IMG/VR virus record: IMGVR_UViG_3300005841_000018
Coordinates: 1 to 38,658 of that record
Reading direction: 5' to 3' (one strand)
Length of the DNA: 38,658 nucleotides
Source of the DNA: a virus
Part shown: one piece after another, positions 6,565 through 13,470 of the stretch
Position numbering within the stretch: position 1 is the first letter of the stretch
Layout of the letters: every line of letters starts with the position of its first letter
The notes under the pieces: generated by a model
Databases searched by the model: none
What the model was told of the DNA's origin: nothing
What the model saw: only the letters and a program-made list of their open reading frames with translations
Position numbers and translations under genes: made by a program

Positions 6565-7001
6565 AAAAAAAGATGTTGTAAATTTTCCTTTATCATGTAT
6601 TCTTTCATGAATTGAATTTTATCAATACCACTATCGTTTATTCGTTTGCCCATGAAATCGTTAAATCTCATATCTCCATCGTTAATATAAATACCGTTAT
6701 CCATATCAAAAGCAAACTGGAAACAATCCATGCCGATACCGTAATCATCAGGTAATGGTTCTTTAAGTTTAAAGTATAATCCAAAATGTGCTGGCTCCAT
6801 AGTGAACATAAACGCTATTTTATCCAACAAATCTTCTGGTAATAATGGATCTGGATGATTCCAATAAGGTGATATTTTAAAATAGTCTTTGAGTGTCATA
6901 TAATCACAACATTTACTTTTACAAGTACAAGATTTATTGTAATGGTGGCTGCAAAAATTAGGAGGCCAAACATCATCAACAGGTTGTTTAATTAATTTCA
7001 T
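6561..7001 (-). CDS. Cys/His-rich hypothetical protein, 146 aa
   Basis: The N-terminal ~35 residues are metal-ligand rich (NFCSHHYNKSCTCKSKCCDY), followed by an acidic domain. No family recognised. I use the ATG at 7001 (MKLIKQP) rather than the in-frame TTG at 7013, because 6998-7001 forms an ATGA overlap and a GGGAGGT lies just ahead of it, a rare Shine-Dalgarno-like sequence in this genome. Confidence 0.75.
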   Translation of the reverse strand: MKLIKQPVDDVWPPNFCSHHYNKSCTCKSKCCDYMTLKDYFKISPYWNHPDPLLPEDLLDKIAFMFTMEPAHFGLYFKLKEPLPDDYGIGMDCFQFAFDMDNGIYINDGDMRFNDFMGKRINDSGIDKIQFMKEYMIKENLQHLFL

Positions 7002-7165
7002 AATACCTCCCAAAGTATATTCATTCCATCACATTCAACTATTTTTTCCCCGATATTGTAATTAACAATTTGTTTTGCTTGATCTAAAGTAAACCAACTA
7101 TCTAATCCAGTGCCAGCATTCAAAAATTTGCCATTTTCTTTTTGTATTCTGTAGTTCGCTTTCAT
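6998..7165 (-). CDS. Small hypothetical protein, 55 aa
   Basis: The short ORF reads MKANYRIQKENGKFLNAGTG at its start, with a later FTLDQAKQIV helix, which looks like a small beta-alpha protein rather than random translation. It couples to the 146-aa gene by an ATGA overlap and follows a noncoding gap that could hold a promoter. Function unknown. Confidence 0.68.
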   Translation of the reverse strand: MKANYRIQKENGKFLNAGTGLDSWFTLDQAKQIVNYNIGEKIVECDGMNILWEVL

Positions 7166-7273
7166 ATTCGTTTCGTTTAATTGTTATGTAAATATAAACG
7201 ATTCTTTTTGAATTATGTTACAATATTCAAGATTTATTTTTAAGGCTTGAAATTGGATAAATTTGGGCTATTT
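7166..7273 (-). promoter_or_regulatory. AT-rich noncoding gap, weak promoter candidate
   Basis: One of the larger gaps in the left arm. On the minus strand TATATTTA near 7190 is one base from TAnnTTTG, but I find no TTG at the usual distance (the nearest is about 24 bases upstream). A start point for the 55-aa gene is plausible but not shown. Confidence 0.25.
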
Positions 7274-7369
7274 TCACCAGTTTAAATCTTTGTCAAAGTC
7301 TTTGAAATAATAAAAAACAATATCCATGTAAAGTAAGAATAAAAGCGGAGGAAGGAGAAGTAAGATCAT
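7274..7369 (-). CDS. Tiny hydrophobic peptide, 31 aa
   Basis: Begins MILLLLPPLLFLLYMDIVFY and ends with a charged KDFDKDLNW tail. It would be a single membrane segment with a polar tail. Its ATG overlaps the MerR-like stop as ATGA (7366-7369), like most real neighbours here, but nothing else supports it. Confidence 0.4.
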   Translation of the reverse strand: MILLLLPPLLFLLYMDIVFYYFKDFDKDLNW

Positions 7370-7656
7370 AAGTGTATCGATTTAAGTTTCAATTTAGCTC
7401 CTTCAATTGTAAATTTTTCGGTTCTAAGAAGATATTTAATTTGATGAAATTGTGCTACTGAAGCTCTTGGGTAATGCCATGTATGACTTCCGGCCTTTCG
7501 ATAAACTTCGAATTGTGAAGCCCAAAAACGAACCGTTGTAGCTGTCTCACTAATTATTTTGCCTATCTGAGGAGCCGTAAAATAAACCTGTTGAATAGGC
7601 TCATTAATCCTAAGCGTCTTTACATATTTTATTTGTCCTCCCTGATATACTTTCAT
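7366..7656 (-). CDS. MerR-type DNA-binding protein
   Basis: Residues ~27-95 match the MerR HTH layout: YFTAPQIGKIISETATTVRF, then WASQFEV, the wing with HTWHYPRASVAQFHQIKYLL, and the closing FTIEGAKLKLK typical of Bacteroidota MerR proteins. There is no effector domain after the HTH, so it may act as an architectural regulator or excisionase-like factor. No integrase is visible. ATGA overlaps at both ends. Confidence 0.75.
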   Translation of the reverse strand: MKVYQGGQIKYVKTLRINEPIQQVYFTAPQIGKIISETATTVRFWASQFEVYRKAGSHTWHYPRASVAQFHQIKYLLRTEKFTIEGAKLKLKSIHL

Positions 7657-7850
7657 GCAAAATAATATTCAGAATATCGTTTACCGTTCTTATTTGTCAC
7701 TAATCTGGATTGAATAGGATAACCAAGTTTTTTTATCTCAGGCGCCCTTGAGTTGATTGTCATGAAGCCAAACTTTTGATAGCATGTTAAGCGCGTTAGC
7801 TTACGGCCGAAGGGTTTGAGGTAGCGGATTATAATTTCATTCTGACTCAT
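7653..7850 (-). CDS. HTH_39-type phage DNA-binding protein, 65 aa
   Basis: The frame LTRLTCYQKFGFMTINSRAP, IKKLGYPIQSRLV and the basic KNGKRYSEYYF wing match the small winged-helix domain (HTH_39-like) that tailed phages carry near replication or recombination genes. It likely binds phage DNA or adapts replication factors. ATGA overlaps on both sides. Confidence 0.72.
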   Translation of the reverse strand: MSQNEIIIRYLKPFGRKLTRLTCYQKFGFMTINSRAPEIKKLGYPIQSRLVTNKNGKRYSEYYFA

Positions 7851-8038
7851 TTTGTATTGATTAAATTCAACATCATGCGATTTGGATGGTCGAATGTTAA
7901 AATAAGCTTATCTAATCGTTCTCTGGTTTCTTTTGAATAGATGTCACTATCATACCAGAATCTATTGGTAAGCCAAAATCCGCGTCTTAAATAAGGATGG
8001 CGCGCGCTTTCCGATGAACTTGCTTTGTTTGTTTTCAT
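7847..8038 (-). CDS. Hypothetical protein, 63 aa
   Basis: A small basic protein with HPYLRRGFWLTNRFWYDSDI and a helix with ERLDKLILTFDHP. No family recognised. Translationally coupled to the HTH gene (overlap 7847-7850) and preceded by an AACCTATG start context seen at several genes of this arm. Confidence 0.7.
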   Translation of the reverse strand: MKTNKASSSESARHPYLRRGFWLTNRFWYDSDIYSKETRERLDKLILTFDHPNRMMLNLINTK

Positions 8039-8045
8039 AGGTTAT

Positions 8046-8504
8046 TTATTTTACGACTATCCATTCAACTCCAGGGGCAATATCATTCTTTAAAGCCATG
8101 CAAAGTTTCCATTTCAGCCTCCACACTTCCTGCTCCATGCCTTTTACTTCGATGTATTGTTGGCTCCCATCTGTTAATGTCACAACAAAATCGATGTAAT
8201 AATTACAGATATGAACTCCATTTACTTTAATATCTATTTTGTGTTGCCTTTTCCATTCTTTAACTTCACCGGCTTTGATTCTCCAATCAAGTTGTTTTGC
8301 ATAATTCGCTTCGAGTTTGGATTGAAACCACATGCCGTTGTAGTCTGTTCGTGTTGATTTAATTCTCGGCTCATTTTCAGATTTTGAATTAGTTGGTCTA
8401 GCTGATCCACAGTAAGCGCATTTCTCATCCTCTTTATCGTTTATTCGTTTGCATGAACAAATCCACCGTTTTTCTTTTTTGAATCTTGTTTGAAAGAAAC
8501 TCAT
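8046..8504 (-). CDS. Zinc-ribbon DUF1064-type PD-(D/E)XK nuclease
   Basis: Residues ~13-37 form a RanBP2-like zinc finger (WICSCKRINDKEDEKCAYCG). From ~58 comes a DUF1064 nuclease: FQSKLEANYAKQLDWR, then YYIDFVV and YIEVKGME, the D and ExK active-site residues of the PD-(D/E)XK fold. The family is thought to act in phage recombination or resolution. It sits two genes after RecT, linked by ATGA overlaps, which supports a partnership with it. Confidence 0.83.
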   Translation of the reverse strand: MSFFQTRFKKEKRWICSCKRINDKEDEKCAYCGSARPTNSKSENEPRIKSTRTDYNGMWFQSKLEANYAKQLDWRIKAGEVKEWKRQHKIDIKVNGVHICNYYIDFVVTLTDGSQQYIEVKGMEQEVWRLKWKLCMALKNDIAPGVEWIVVK

Positions 8505-8881
8505 GCTTTTAAAGAATTCTCCAATTCGCTTTTATAAAGGCTGATGCATGTGCGATAATAATCAAGCTGATGTGCTATAGCTGCATTCAATCGGTCAGCG
8601 TATTCATAAGTAGCCAGCTCCATTCCGCATTCACCATCGGCTATTTTAAGAAGCACTGAGGCTTGATAATCCTTTCCATCTGAAAGCCTTTTGATGGCTG
8701 TCATTCGCGCGTTCTGTAAATGCTTTTGTGCTGCTGCCATACATTCCGCACTCAGGCCCATAATAGAGGCTAATTTTTTGCCTTGCTCGACAACTGAGTC
8801 AATGTCAAGGCCGCTAATATCTAGATCTACTATTGCGCGAATAGATGCTAAATTTGATTCTATATTTTCTTTTGTTGTCAC
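8501..8881 (-). CDS. Hypothetical recombination-module protein, 126 aa
   Basis: A mostly helical protein (GKKLASIMGLSAECMAAAQK, then KDYQASVLLKIADGECGMEL). It lies between RecT and the DUF1064 nuclease with ATGA overlaps on both sides. I do not recognise a family; position suggests a helper in strand annealing. Confidence 0.75.
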   Translation of the reverse strand: MTTKENIESNLASIRAIVDLDISGLDIDSVVEQGKKLASIMGLSAECMAAAQKHLQNARMTAIKRLSDGKDYQASVLLKIADGECGMELATYEYADRLNAAIAHQLDYYRTCISLYKSELENSLKA

Positions 8882-9717
8882 TTTTTGCGTTGGTCAACAT
8901 AGTAATCATCCTTATCGGCAGCGTTTTTTGCCGCATGTCCAATCTCTGTAACTGTATGTGGAGTATTCAATCCTTTCCTTACAAGTTTTTCCTCTTCAAT
9001 TTTCATCCTAATTAAAGCATTAGCCTCTAAAAAATTTTCTGAATTTTGTTCTTTAGTCCAATTATCCGGCATTAATTTAGGATCAATTGAGCCAGTAATT
9101 TGTTCGAGGTTGCTAAGTAGAAGTAAGTAGGTCGTTTTGAGTTGATCGCAATCATAAATAGTTTGAGCTTGTGTATCGATCACTTCTTCAATTGTTTGCA
9201 TACCCATAAGCAAGTCAGGACAATGAAGTCGACCAAAGAAAGCGGCAGCGCGATATTTAAACATTTGCTCAGGCATTGTTTTCCATTTGCTTCCGGGTTT
9301 ATCAAGCCAGCCTTCTGCCTTTACCATTTTCATGGTAACCTTTGTTCCTTCTTTATCGGTTGATTTATCGATTTTTAAAGTCTTAGCCAAATAACCGTAA
9401 TCATCACCATCCCCTGATTTTTCAAATTGCAATTCAGAAGCAAAGCGTTTCGAGTTATTGATAATCCCGATTACAAATTGACCGCTCCAACCTGGATTAC
9501 CTTTTACTATGTAAAGATTCTGCATTACCATAAGCGGACTTATATTCATTCGGTTGCTCATCTCCATTGCTATCATTACGTTCTCAACTTTGCCCCGATA
9601 AACTTCAGGGATAAGACTTGATTGGGCCAGCATCTTCGCTACTCGTTGGGCGTGTTCAAAATTCTGCAAAGAGAATGCGCTTTCATTTATTGGTTTTTCT
9701 AATTGGTTTGTCTCCAT
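8878..9717 (-). CDS. recT: RecT-family single-strand annealing protein
   Basis: The core shows the RecT pattern: NFEHAQRVAKMLAQSSLIPE, ENVMIAMEMSNRMNISPLMV, NPGWSGQFVIGIIN, then WKTMPEQMFKYRAAAFFGRL and a GMQTIEEVID closing helix. RecT pairs complementary single strands during phage recombination and replication. At 279 aa it has normal length, with a divergent charged tail. No RecE-type exonuclease is next to it; the DUF1064 nuclease two genes on may act instead. Confidence 0.93.
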   Translation of the reverse strand: METNQLEKPINESAFSLQNFEHAQRVAKMLAQSSLIPEVYRGKVENVMIAMEMSNRMNISPLMVMQNLYIVKGNPGWSGQFVIGIINNSKRFASELQFEKSGDGDDYGYLAKTLKIDKSTDKEGTKVTMKMVKAEGWLDKPGSKWKTMPEQMFKYRAAAFFGRLHCPDLLMGMQTIEEVIDTQAQTIYDCDQLKTTYLLLLSNLEQITGSIDPKLMPDNWTKEQNSENFLEANALIRMKIEEEKLVRKGLNTPHTVTEIGHAAKNAADKDDYYVDQRKK

Positions 9718-9729
9718 TTTTGTTATAGG

Positions 9730-9975
9730 TTAAGACTCTAATTCATTAGAGGGTTCTAATTCTTTCGTGAATGATTGAGCTAATTTTGTTCCCAATTCTT
9801 TGGATGATGAAATAACCTGTTCGGCAATAGGTAAAAGGAATTTAGCGCATACATCAGGAGTCAATCCAAACTGAAATGAATCGCATAATCCATCTTCATA
9901 AGTTATTTTACCAAGATATTTACCTTTGAATTCTCCCCAATTTTGGAGTTCAATTTCAATCTTTTTTAATCTCAT
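9730..9975 (-). CDS. Hypothetical protein, 81 aa
   Basis: Begins as a beta-rich domain (EIELQNWGEFKGKYLGKITY) and ends with a helical acidic tail. No family recognised. It precedes RecT by 12 bases and shares the TTAACCTATAACAAA-like leader with it. Confidence 0.75.
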   Translation of the reverse strand: MRLKKIEIELQNWGEFKGKYLGKITYEDGLCDSFQFGLTPDVCAKFLLPIAEQVISSSKELGTKLAQSFTKELEPSNELES

Positions 9976-9993
9976 TTTTTGATTTGTTATAGG

Positions 9994-10164
9994 TTAACTC
10001 CATTTATAATCAACAATACTTTTATTGTAAAGCATTTTGTAATGCTCTTTGTAATTCTCTAAAGCTCCCTGGATGTCAAATCCCCAGCCGTTTACTTTGA
10101 AGTCATCATTTCCTATTGCTTGGAAAAGATTGTGATTTAGTCTTTCAATTTTTATGTGTATCAT
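9994..10164 (-). CDS. Small hypothetical protein, 56 aa
   Basis: The frame reads MIHIKIERLNHNLFQAIGND and later VNGWGFDIQGALENYKEHYK. The ATG overlaps the Imm-5-like stop (ATGA at 10161-10164). It fills a gap of about 185 bases that would otherwise be empty in this densely packed operon. Function unknown. Confidence 0.7.
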   Translation of the reverse strand: MIHIKIERLNHNLFQAIGNDDFKVNGWGFDIQGALENYKEHYKMLYNKSIVDYKWS

Positions 10165-10679
10165 AGATTCCATATTTCAATAGGTAGATATTTGCGACAA
10201 ATGTCAGCGGTTCGCTTTTGGTTTCGTATCTTTGCAGCAGAATCAGCAGCAGCATAAGCAGAATCAGCAGCATCATAAGCAGCATCAGCAGCAGCATAAG
10301 CAGCATAAGCAGCAGCAGCAGCATAAGCATCAGCAGTATAAGCAGCATAAGCAGCAGCATCAGCAGCATCAGCAGCATAAGCATTTAATTCTTCACGAGT
10401 TGCTTGCCCATCTGCAAATTTTAATGCAACTTCACAGGCATTTATTGATCGCTGATCTTTCATAAGATGCCGAACAGTCAATGCGCAATGAGCTTTAGTG
10501 CGCATTAGTTCTTTGAGATTGTCTGGATTCGTTCGTCTATAGAGCCACAAAAGCCAGTCGCCACGATGGCATGTTTCAAATATTTCAGGCCATGTTTTGT
10601 CTTTGGCCCATTCTTTGGCATCATTACACGCTCCTAGTTTTCTTAAGGTGTCTTGAATTGAAATTTTTTCTGTAGTCAT
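10161..10679 (-). CDS. Imm-5-like protein with long Ala-rich repeat
   Basis: The N-terminal half carries the motifs KLGACNDAKEWAKDKTWPEI and CHRGDWLLWL, known from 'putative immunity protein' (Imm-5-like) domains that many phages carry. From ~residue 99 to 146 the protein is an AYAAD-type low-complexity tract (Ala, Tyr, Asp), then a short basic end. It is not clear that the phage version gives immunity to anything. The tract is encoded by a GCA/CAG-type repeat likely to vary in copy number. Confidence 0.82.
   Translation of the reverse strand: MTTEKISIQDTLRKLGACNDAKEWAKDKTWPEIFETCHRGDWLLWLYRRTNPDNLKELMRTKAHCALTVRHLMKDQRSINACEVALKFADGQATREELNAYAADAADAAAYAAYTADAYAAAAAYAAYAAADAAYDAADSAYAAADSAAKIRNQKRTADICRKYLPIEIWNL
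10235..10383. repeat. Trinucleotide-based low-complexity tract
   Basis: About 150 bases built from CAGCAG, CATAAG and CAGCAT units on the plus strand. It opens long frames on both strands, which are shadows; only the frame of the 172-aa gene has a structured N-terminal domain. Confidence 0.85.
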
Positions 10680-10696
10680 AATTTTATCTATCTAAG

Positions 10697-10984
10697 TTAA
10701 AGCGTTACCCAGTTGATTGTGTCAAATTTTATGTTCTCTTTTCGCAATGAGTTCATGATATCCTCTTCGAGAGATGTAGCGCCAACAATAAAGGGCTTAT
10801 CAATATCAATTTCTATTCCGTTGACTGTTTCAGACCACGAATAAGCCAAAAGTCTTTCTATATCAATATCATCATAGTCACGAAATTTTACCCAAATCTT
10901 AGCGTTCAATATCCCTGATCCTCCCTTTGGGTCATATGGAAGATCGTAAATAGGATTGCGGGGATCTAAATCAAATCTGTCCAT
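10697..10984 (-). CDS. Hypothetical protein, 95 aa
   Basis: Acidic, with a beta-strand-rich look: LNAKIWVKFRDYDDIDIERL and VNGIEIDIDKPFIVGATSL. No family recognised. Its start context ends in AACCCTATG, close to the AACCTATG seen elsewhere in the left arm. Confidence 0.75.
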   Translation of the reverse strand: MDRFDLDPRNPIYDLPYDPKGGSGILNAKIWVKFRDYDDIDIERLLAYSWSETVNGIEIDIDKPFIVGATSLEEDIMNSLRKENIKFDTINWVTL

Positions 10985-11021
10985 AGGGTTATTTTTAGTG
11001 ATTCAAGTTCGTAGGGAGTTT

Positions 11022-11336
11022 TCATAAACCTGATTGTTCAATATGTTTTGAAAGAATAAATTCCAATCCATGATAAAGGTCTTTGGCCTTTTTAAGATCA
11101 CCGTGATTAACTTCGTTTGTGTAATTTTTAAGAGCCTCTAAGAGTTCCTTATTGATTGATTTAAGGCTTTCGTTTTCTTCAACTAGCTTTTCATTTCCCC
11201 CATTTAGAAAATGGCATCTATTAGACGCTTCTTCAATTGAATCACGATCGCTTTCTGGATACCAATCGTTGCCAACATAATATCCGACTGTCCAAAGGAA
11301 TTTTTCAGTTTTTCTATAAACATAATTCGTGTTCAT
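11022..11336 (-). CDS. Hypothetical protein, 104 aa
   Basis: The N-terminus (FLWTVGYYVGNDWYPESD) resembles small phage proteins that open with a beta sheet carrying 'WxVGYY...WxPxSD'. The rest is a helical coiled-coil-prone tail (NEKLVEENESLKSINKELLE). Function unknown. Confidence 0.75.
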   Translation of the reverse strand: MNTNYVYRKTEKFLWTVGYYVGNDWYPESDRDSIEEASNRCHFLNGGNEKLVEENESLKSINKELLEALKNYTNEVNHGDLKKAKDLYHGLEFILSKHIEQSGL

Positions 11337-11375
11337 AATTTTAGGGGTTAGTGGTATTTACTTTTTAGGGTTAGA

Positions 11376-11558
11376 TTAGGCTTTATACCAATCATCAATA
11401 AATGCTTTAGCATCGTCCAAAGCATCGCCATTCAATTTGAAGGTATCCGCGCTTTCTTCCAATGTAGAACCGTCCAGTCTTTTGATTGTCCAGGTATATT
11501 CCTTCTCAACCGTGTCAAGAATGATAATGAAGTTTTTATATTTTTGCTCGATTTTCAT
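11376..11558 (-). CDS. Hypothetical protein, 60 aa, first gene of the left operon
   Basis: I choose the ATG at 11558 (MKIEQKYKNF). The in-frame ATG at 11597 lies inside the -7 box of the leftward promoter and so would be at or before the transcription start. The protein looks like one beta-sheet domain (FIIILDTVEKEYTWTIKR) with a C-terminal helix. Function unknown. Confidence 0.72.
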   Translation of the reverse strand: MKIEQKYKNFIIILDTVEKEYTWTIKRLDGSTLEESADTFKLNGDALDDAKAFIDDWYKA

Positions 11559-11594
11559 TTGGCGTTTTGTTTTAGTTGTTGTGAATCGACAATA

Positions 11595-11625
11595 CATAGG
11601 TACTACACTGTTGTTTACTATGCAA
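11595..11625 (-). promoter_or_regulatory. Leftward early promoter
   Basis: On the minus strand TTG (11623-11625), 20-base spacer, TACCTATG (11595-11602), one base from the Bacteroidota -7 box TAnnTTTG. It sits in the divergent gap ahead of the whole left arm. The direct repeat TGTTTAC, near 11613 and 11627 on the plus strand, overlaps its -33 side and could be an operator. Confidence 0.5.
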
Positions 11626-11666
11626 GTGTTTACCCGAATTTATTTTTTAAAAATATTTATTGGCGC

Positions 11667-11701
11667 TTTGTTGCAAATTAGACAACCGTTCTATACTATT
11701 G
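11667..11701 (+). promoter_or_regulatory. Rightward promoter
   Basis: TTG (11671-11673; TTTG also at 11667-11670), 20-base spacer, TACTATTG (11694-11701), one base from TAnnTTTG. The ATG of the mini HTH gene starts 8 bases later, so the leader would be very short. The geometry mirrors the leftward promoter. Confidence 0.55.
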
Positions 11702-11709
11702 TACTCATT

Positions 11710-11859
11710 ATGAAGGTCGAAACAGAAAGCCTCAAAACAGTCGGGAATTACGCTAAAAAGATAAAGCGCAATAGATCAAGGATTTATCAAATGATTCATG
11801 AGGGTAAACTTGAGATTGTAAAGATTGATGAAGTGCATTTTATTAAAGTTGAAAAATGA
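11710..11859 (+). CDS. Mini HTH DNA-binding protein, 49 aa (excisionase/HTH_17-like)
   Basis: Residues 8-45 (LKTVGNYAKKIKRNRSRIYQ, then MIHEGKLEIVKIDEVHFI) form the helix-turn-helix of the HTH_17 type: 'xxAkxlgvsrsxIyxxixxGkLxxxkidgxxxI'. The frame is open back to 11437, but the ATG at 11710 is placed right after a promoter. As first gene of the rightward operon beside the divergent promoters it may regulate the switch. Confidence 0.75.
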   Translation: MKVETESLKTVGNYAKKIKRNRSRIYQMIHEGKLEIVKIDEVHFIKVEK

Positions 11860-12179
11860 TAAAGTCCACGCCACGGTATATAAATAAGGCTAAGAAAAAA
11901 GTGCATCCGTTAATTCCTTCACGTTCTGATAAAACGCCTTACGTTTATTTTCTTATTCGTAGGCATAAAATTGTTTATGTTGGACAAACTCATTCCATTC
12001 GATTAAGAGTTCACCATCACAATTGTTACTTTAAATATAATTCTATAAGATGGATTGAATGCGAGGATAAAAATTTATCCTATTACGAAAAGAGATGGAT
12101 TAAAAAATTTCAGCCGGAATATAATGTAATGTACACCAAGCGCTGGAATGGAACGGAAAGACCTACAAAAGAAATATGA
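11856..12179 (+). CDS. GIY-YIG endonuclease, stand-alone
   Basis: The domain reads YVYFLIRRHKIVYVGQT, then IRLRVHHHN, and ends YEKRWIKKFQPEYN with the catalytic Glu. This is the GIY-YIG core with little else (107 aa), so it is a mini nuclease of homing or repair type. ATGA overlap with the HTH gene. Confidence 0.83.
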   Translation: MIKSTPRYINKAKKKVHPLIPSRSDKTPYVYFLIRRHKIVYVGQTHSIRLRVHHHNCYFKYNSIRWIECEDKNLSYYEKRWIKKFQPEYNVMYTKRWNGTERPTKEI

Positions 12180-12480
12180 ACCCGATGAATATCTAGCTGA
12201 ATTCTATTGGGGAATAGGATTTGGGATTACGAAAATTGATCATCAGATTTTGATTATTTTGCCATTTGTTATTGTAAATGGTCACTTCAAAAGAAGTTTA
12301 CAAATGAACTCCACCTTCAATCTTTGGACAGTAGAGAACCCTATAACGGTGATAAATAGCCCAGTAGATGGTACTTACATTATCTTTAAATCCCATCTTC
12401 ACGAATGCTATAATTACACAAGTTGGGATTACAAGACAATGAATCTGAATACGATTAAAATAACAATGTCACTTAATTAA
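12148..12480 (+). CDS. Hypothetical protein, 110 aa
   Basis: Overlaps the GIY-YIG gene by 32 bases with its ATG. Contains YLAEFYWGIGFGITKI and a hydrophobic strand (ILIILPFVIV), but no clear membrane helix. No family recognised. Confidence 0.65.
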   Translation: MERKDLQKKYEPDEYLAEFYWGIGFGITKIDHQILIILPFVIVNGHFKRSLQMNSTFNLWTVENPITVINSPVDGTYIIFKSHLHECYNYTSWDYKTMNLNTIKITMSLN

Positions 12481-12486
12481 AAAATC

Positions 12487-12723
12487 ATGGATCAAAATGC
12501 AGAATTAGATAGATTATCAGCTTCATTGAAATTAGCCAAAAAGCGCGATATGAATGTAATTGGTCTTCTTTGTGCTGGAGAAAAAGATATGGCTTTTTAT
12601 CCATCAGAATATCTTGCTGATACAACCAATTCTAATGGAGATGAATGCAATCTGATTGTTCAGCTACAGATGAAAAGATTCCTTGAAATTGAGCAACAGG
12701 AGATAAATATAATCCCAAGATAA
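12487..12723 (+). CDS. Hypothetical protein, 78 aa
   Basis: A soluble acidic protein starting MDQNAELDRLSASLKLAKKR, with VIGLLCAGEKDMAFYPSEYL in the middle. No family recognised. Starts 6 bases after the 110-aa gene. Confidence 0.7.
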   Translation: MDQNAELDRLSASLKLAKKRDMNVIGLLCAGEKDMAFYPSEYLADTTNSNGDECNLIVQLQMKRFLEIEQQEINIIPR

Positions 12724-12753
12724 CGATTAAAATAACCTTATCCTTAAACTAAA

Positions 12754-13137
12754 ATGGACGCAAGAGAATTAAGAATAGGGAATTATATCGGTATCATTCA
12801 TGCAGGAATTGAGATTAAGATTATAGCTGAGCATATTAAATTCATTGCTGAGGGAGACACTTCTTATAAACCTATTCCCCTCACCGAAGAATGGCTATTG
12901 AAGTTTGGGTTTGAAATTAATCATGGAACACCAAATAACAGTAACGCAATTTATACTGACTTTGAATATAGAACTAAGGATTTTAGAATTTATTTAGACC
13001 AACATCCAAAGGATTGTTCATTGCATTATAATGCAATCAATGATTGGTATCCAGAAATATCAGAATTCAAATTTGTCCATCAGCTTCAAAATCTTTATTT
13101 CGCTTTAACCGGAGAAGAATTAACTATAACTAATTGA
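12754..13137 (+). CDS. Conserved hypothetical phage protein, 127 aa
   Basis: Carries ELRIGNYIG at the start, PIPLTEEWLLKFGFE in the middle and VHQLQNLYFALTGEEL at the end. I recall this three-block pattern as very common in hypothetical proteins of Bacteroidota phages and prophages, which supports the host assignment. Function unknown. Confidence 0.85.
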   Translation: MDARELRIGNYIGIIHAGIEIKIIAEHIKFIAEGDTSYKPIPLTEEWLLKFGFEINHGTPNNSNAIYTDFEYRTKDFRIYLDQHPKDCSLHYNAINDWYPEISEFKFVHQLQNLYFALTGEELTITN

Positions 13138-13142
13138 ATTTT

Positions 13143-13298
13143 ATGGACTTACAAGAGAAGCTAAACGAGACACAGAATGAAATTTTGAGAGAATCAACAA
13201 TAATTTCGATTTCAAAAAACAAGTTAAAAGACCTCAAAAAGAAAGAAAAAGGTTATTTAAAGTTAATTGAAGGGGCTAAATCTCTTGAACAGAAATGA
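13143..13298 (+). CDS. Small coiled-coil protein, 51 aa
   Basis: A short Lys/Glu-rich frame starting MDLQEKLNETQNEILREST. It starts 5 bases after the previous stop and ends with an ATGA overlap to a small membrane protein. Function unknown. Confidence 0.65.
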   Translation: MDLQEKLNETQNEILRESTIISISKNKLKDLKKKEKGYLKLIEGAKSLEQK

Positions 13299-13402
13299 TT
13301 ATATTTTTTGGAATATTCATCATCGCAACAATTGCTTATATTGTTTTTAGGCTTCTGATGAGGAAAATAGAAATGAAAGTTAAGGTATATAAACCAGAAT
13401 AA
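13295..13402 (+). CDS. Small membrane protein, 35 aa
   Basis: One hydrophobic segment (IIFFGIFIIATIAYIVF) then a basic tail (RLLMRKIEMKVKVYK). Couples by ATGA to the coiled-coil gene. This N-in or N-out single-pass layout is common among small phage membrane proteins; function unknown. Confidence 0.6.
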   Translation: MIIFFGIFIIATIAYIVFRLLMRKIEMKVKVYKPE

Positions 13403-13470
13403 ACATTACATGAAAATCGTTCTCTTTAGGTAGTTTAGGAAGATCCCGAATATCATGTAGTTCGGTTATT

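Noticed and set aside
7366-7656. MerR-type protein as excisionase of a temperate phage
   Set aside because: No integrase, att site or repressor was found; the protein is kept only as a DNA-binding protein.
10235-10383. Possible CRISPR array
   Set aside because: The units are 3-9 bases and contiguous, with no 25-40 base repeats or unique spacers.
10145-10465. Long frames on both strands over the Ala-rich tract (a Leu/Met-rich minus frame, a Gln/His-rich plus frame)
   Set aside because: They are by-products of the trinucleotide repeat; only the 10161-10679 frame has a structured domain and operon overlaps.
13403-13470. Inverted repeat TACATGA / TCATGTA before the tRNA-like element
   Set aside because: Arms of 7 bases are about 40 bases apart; not enough to call a structure or operator.
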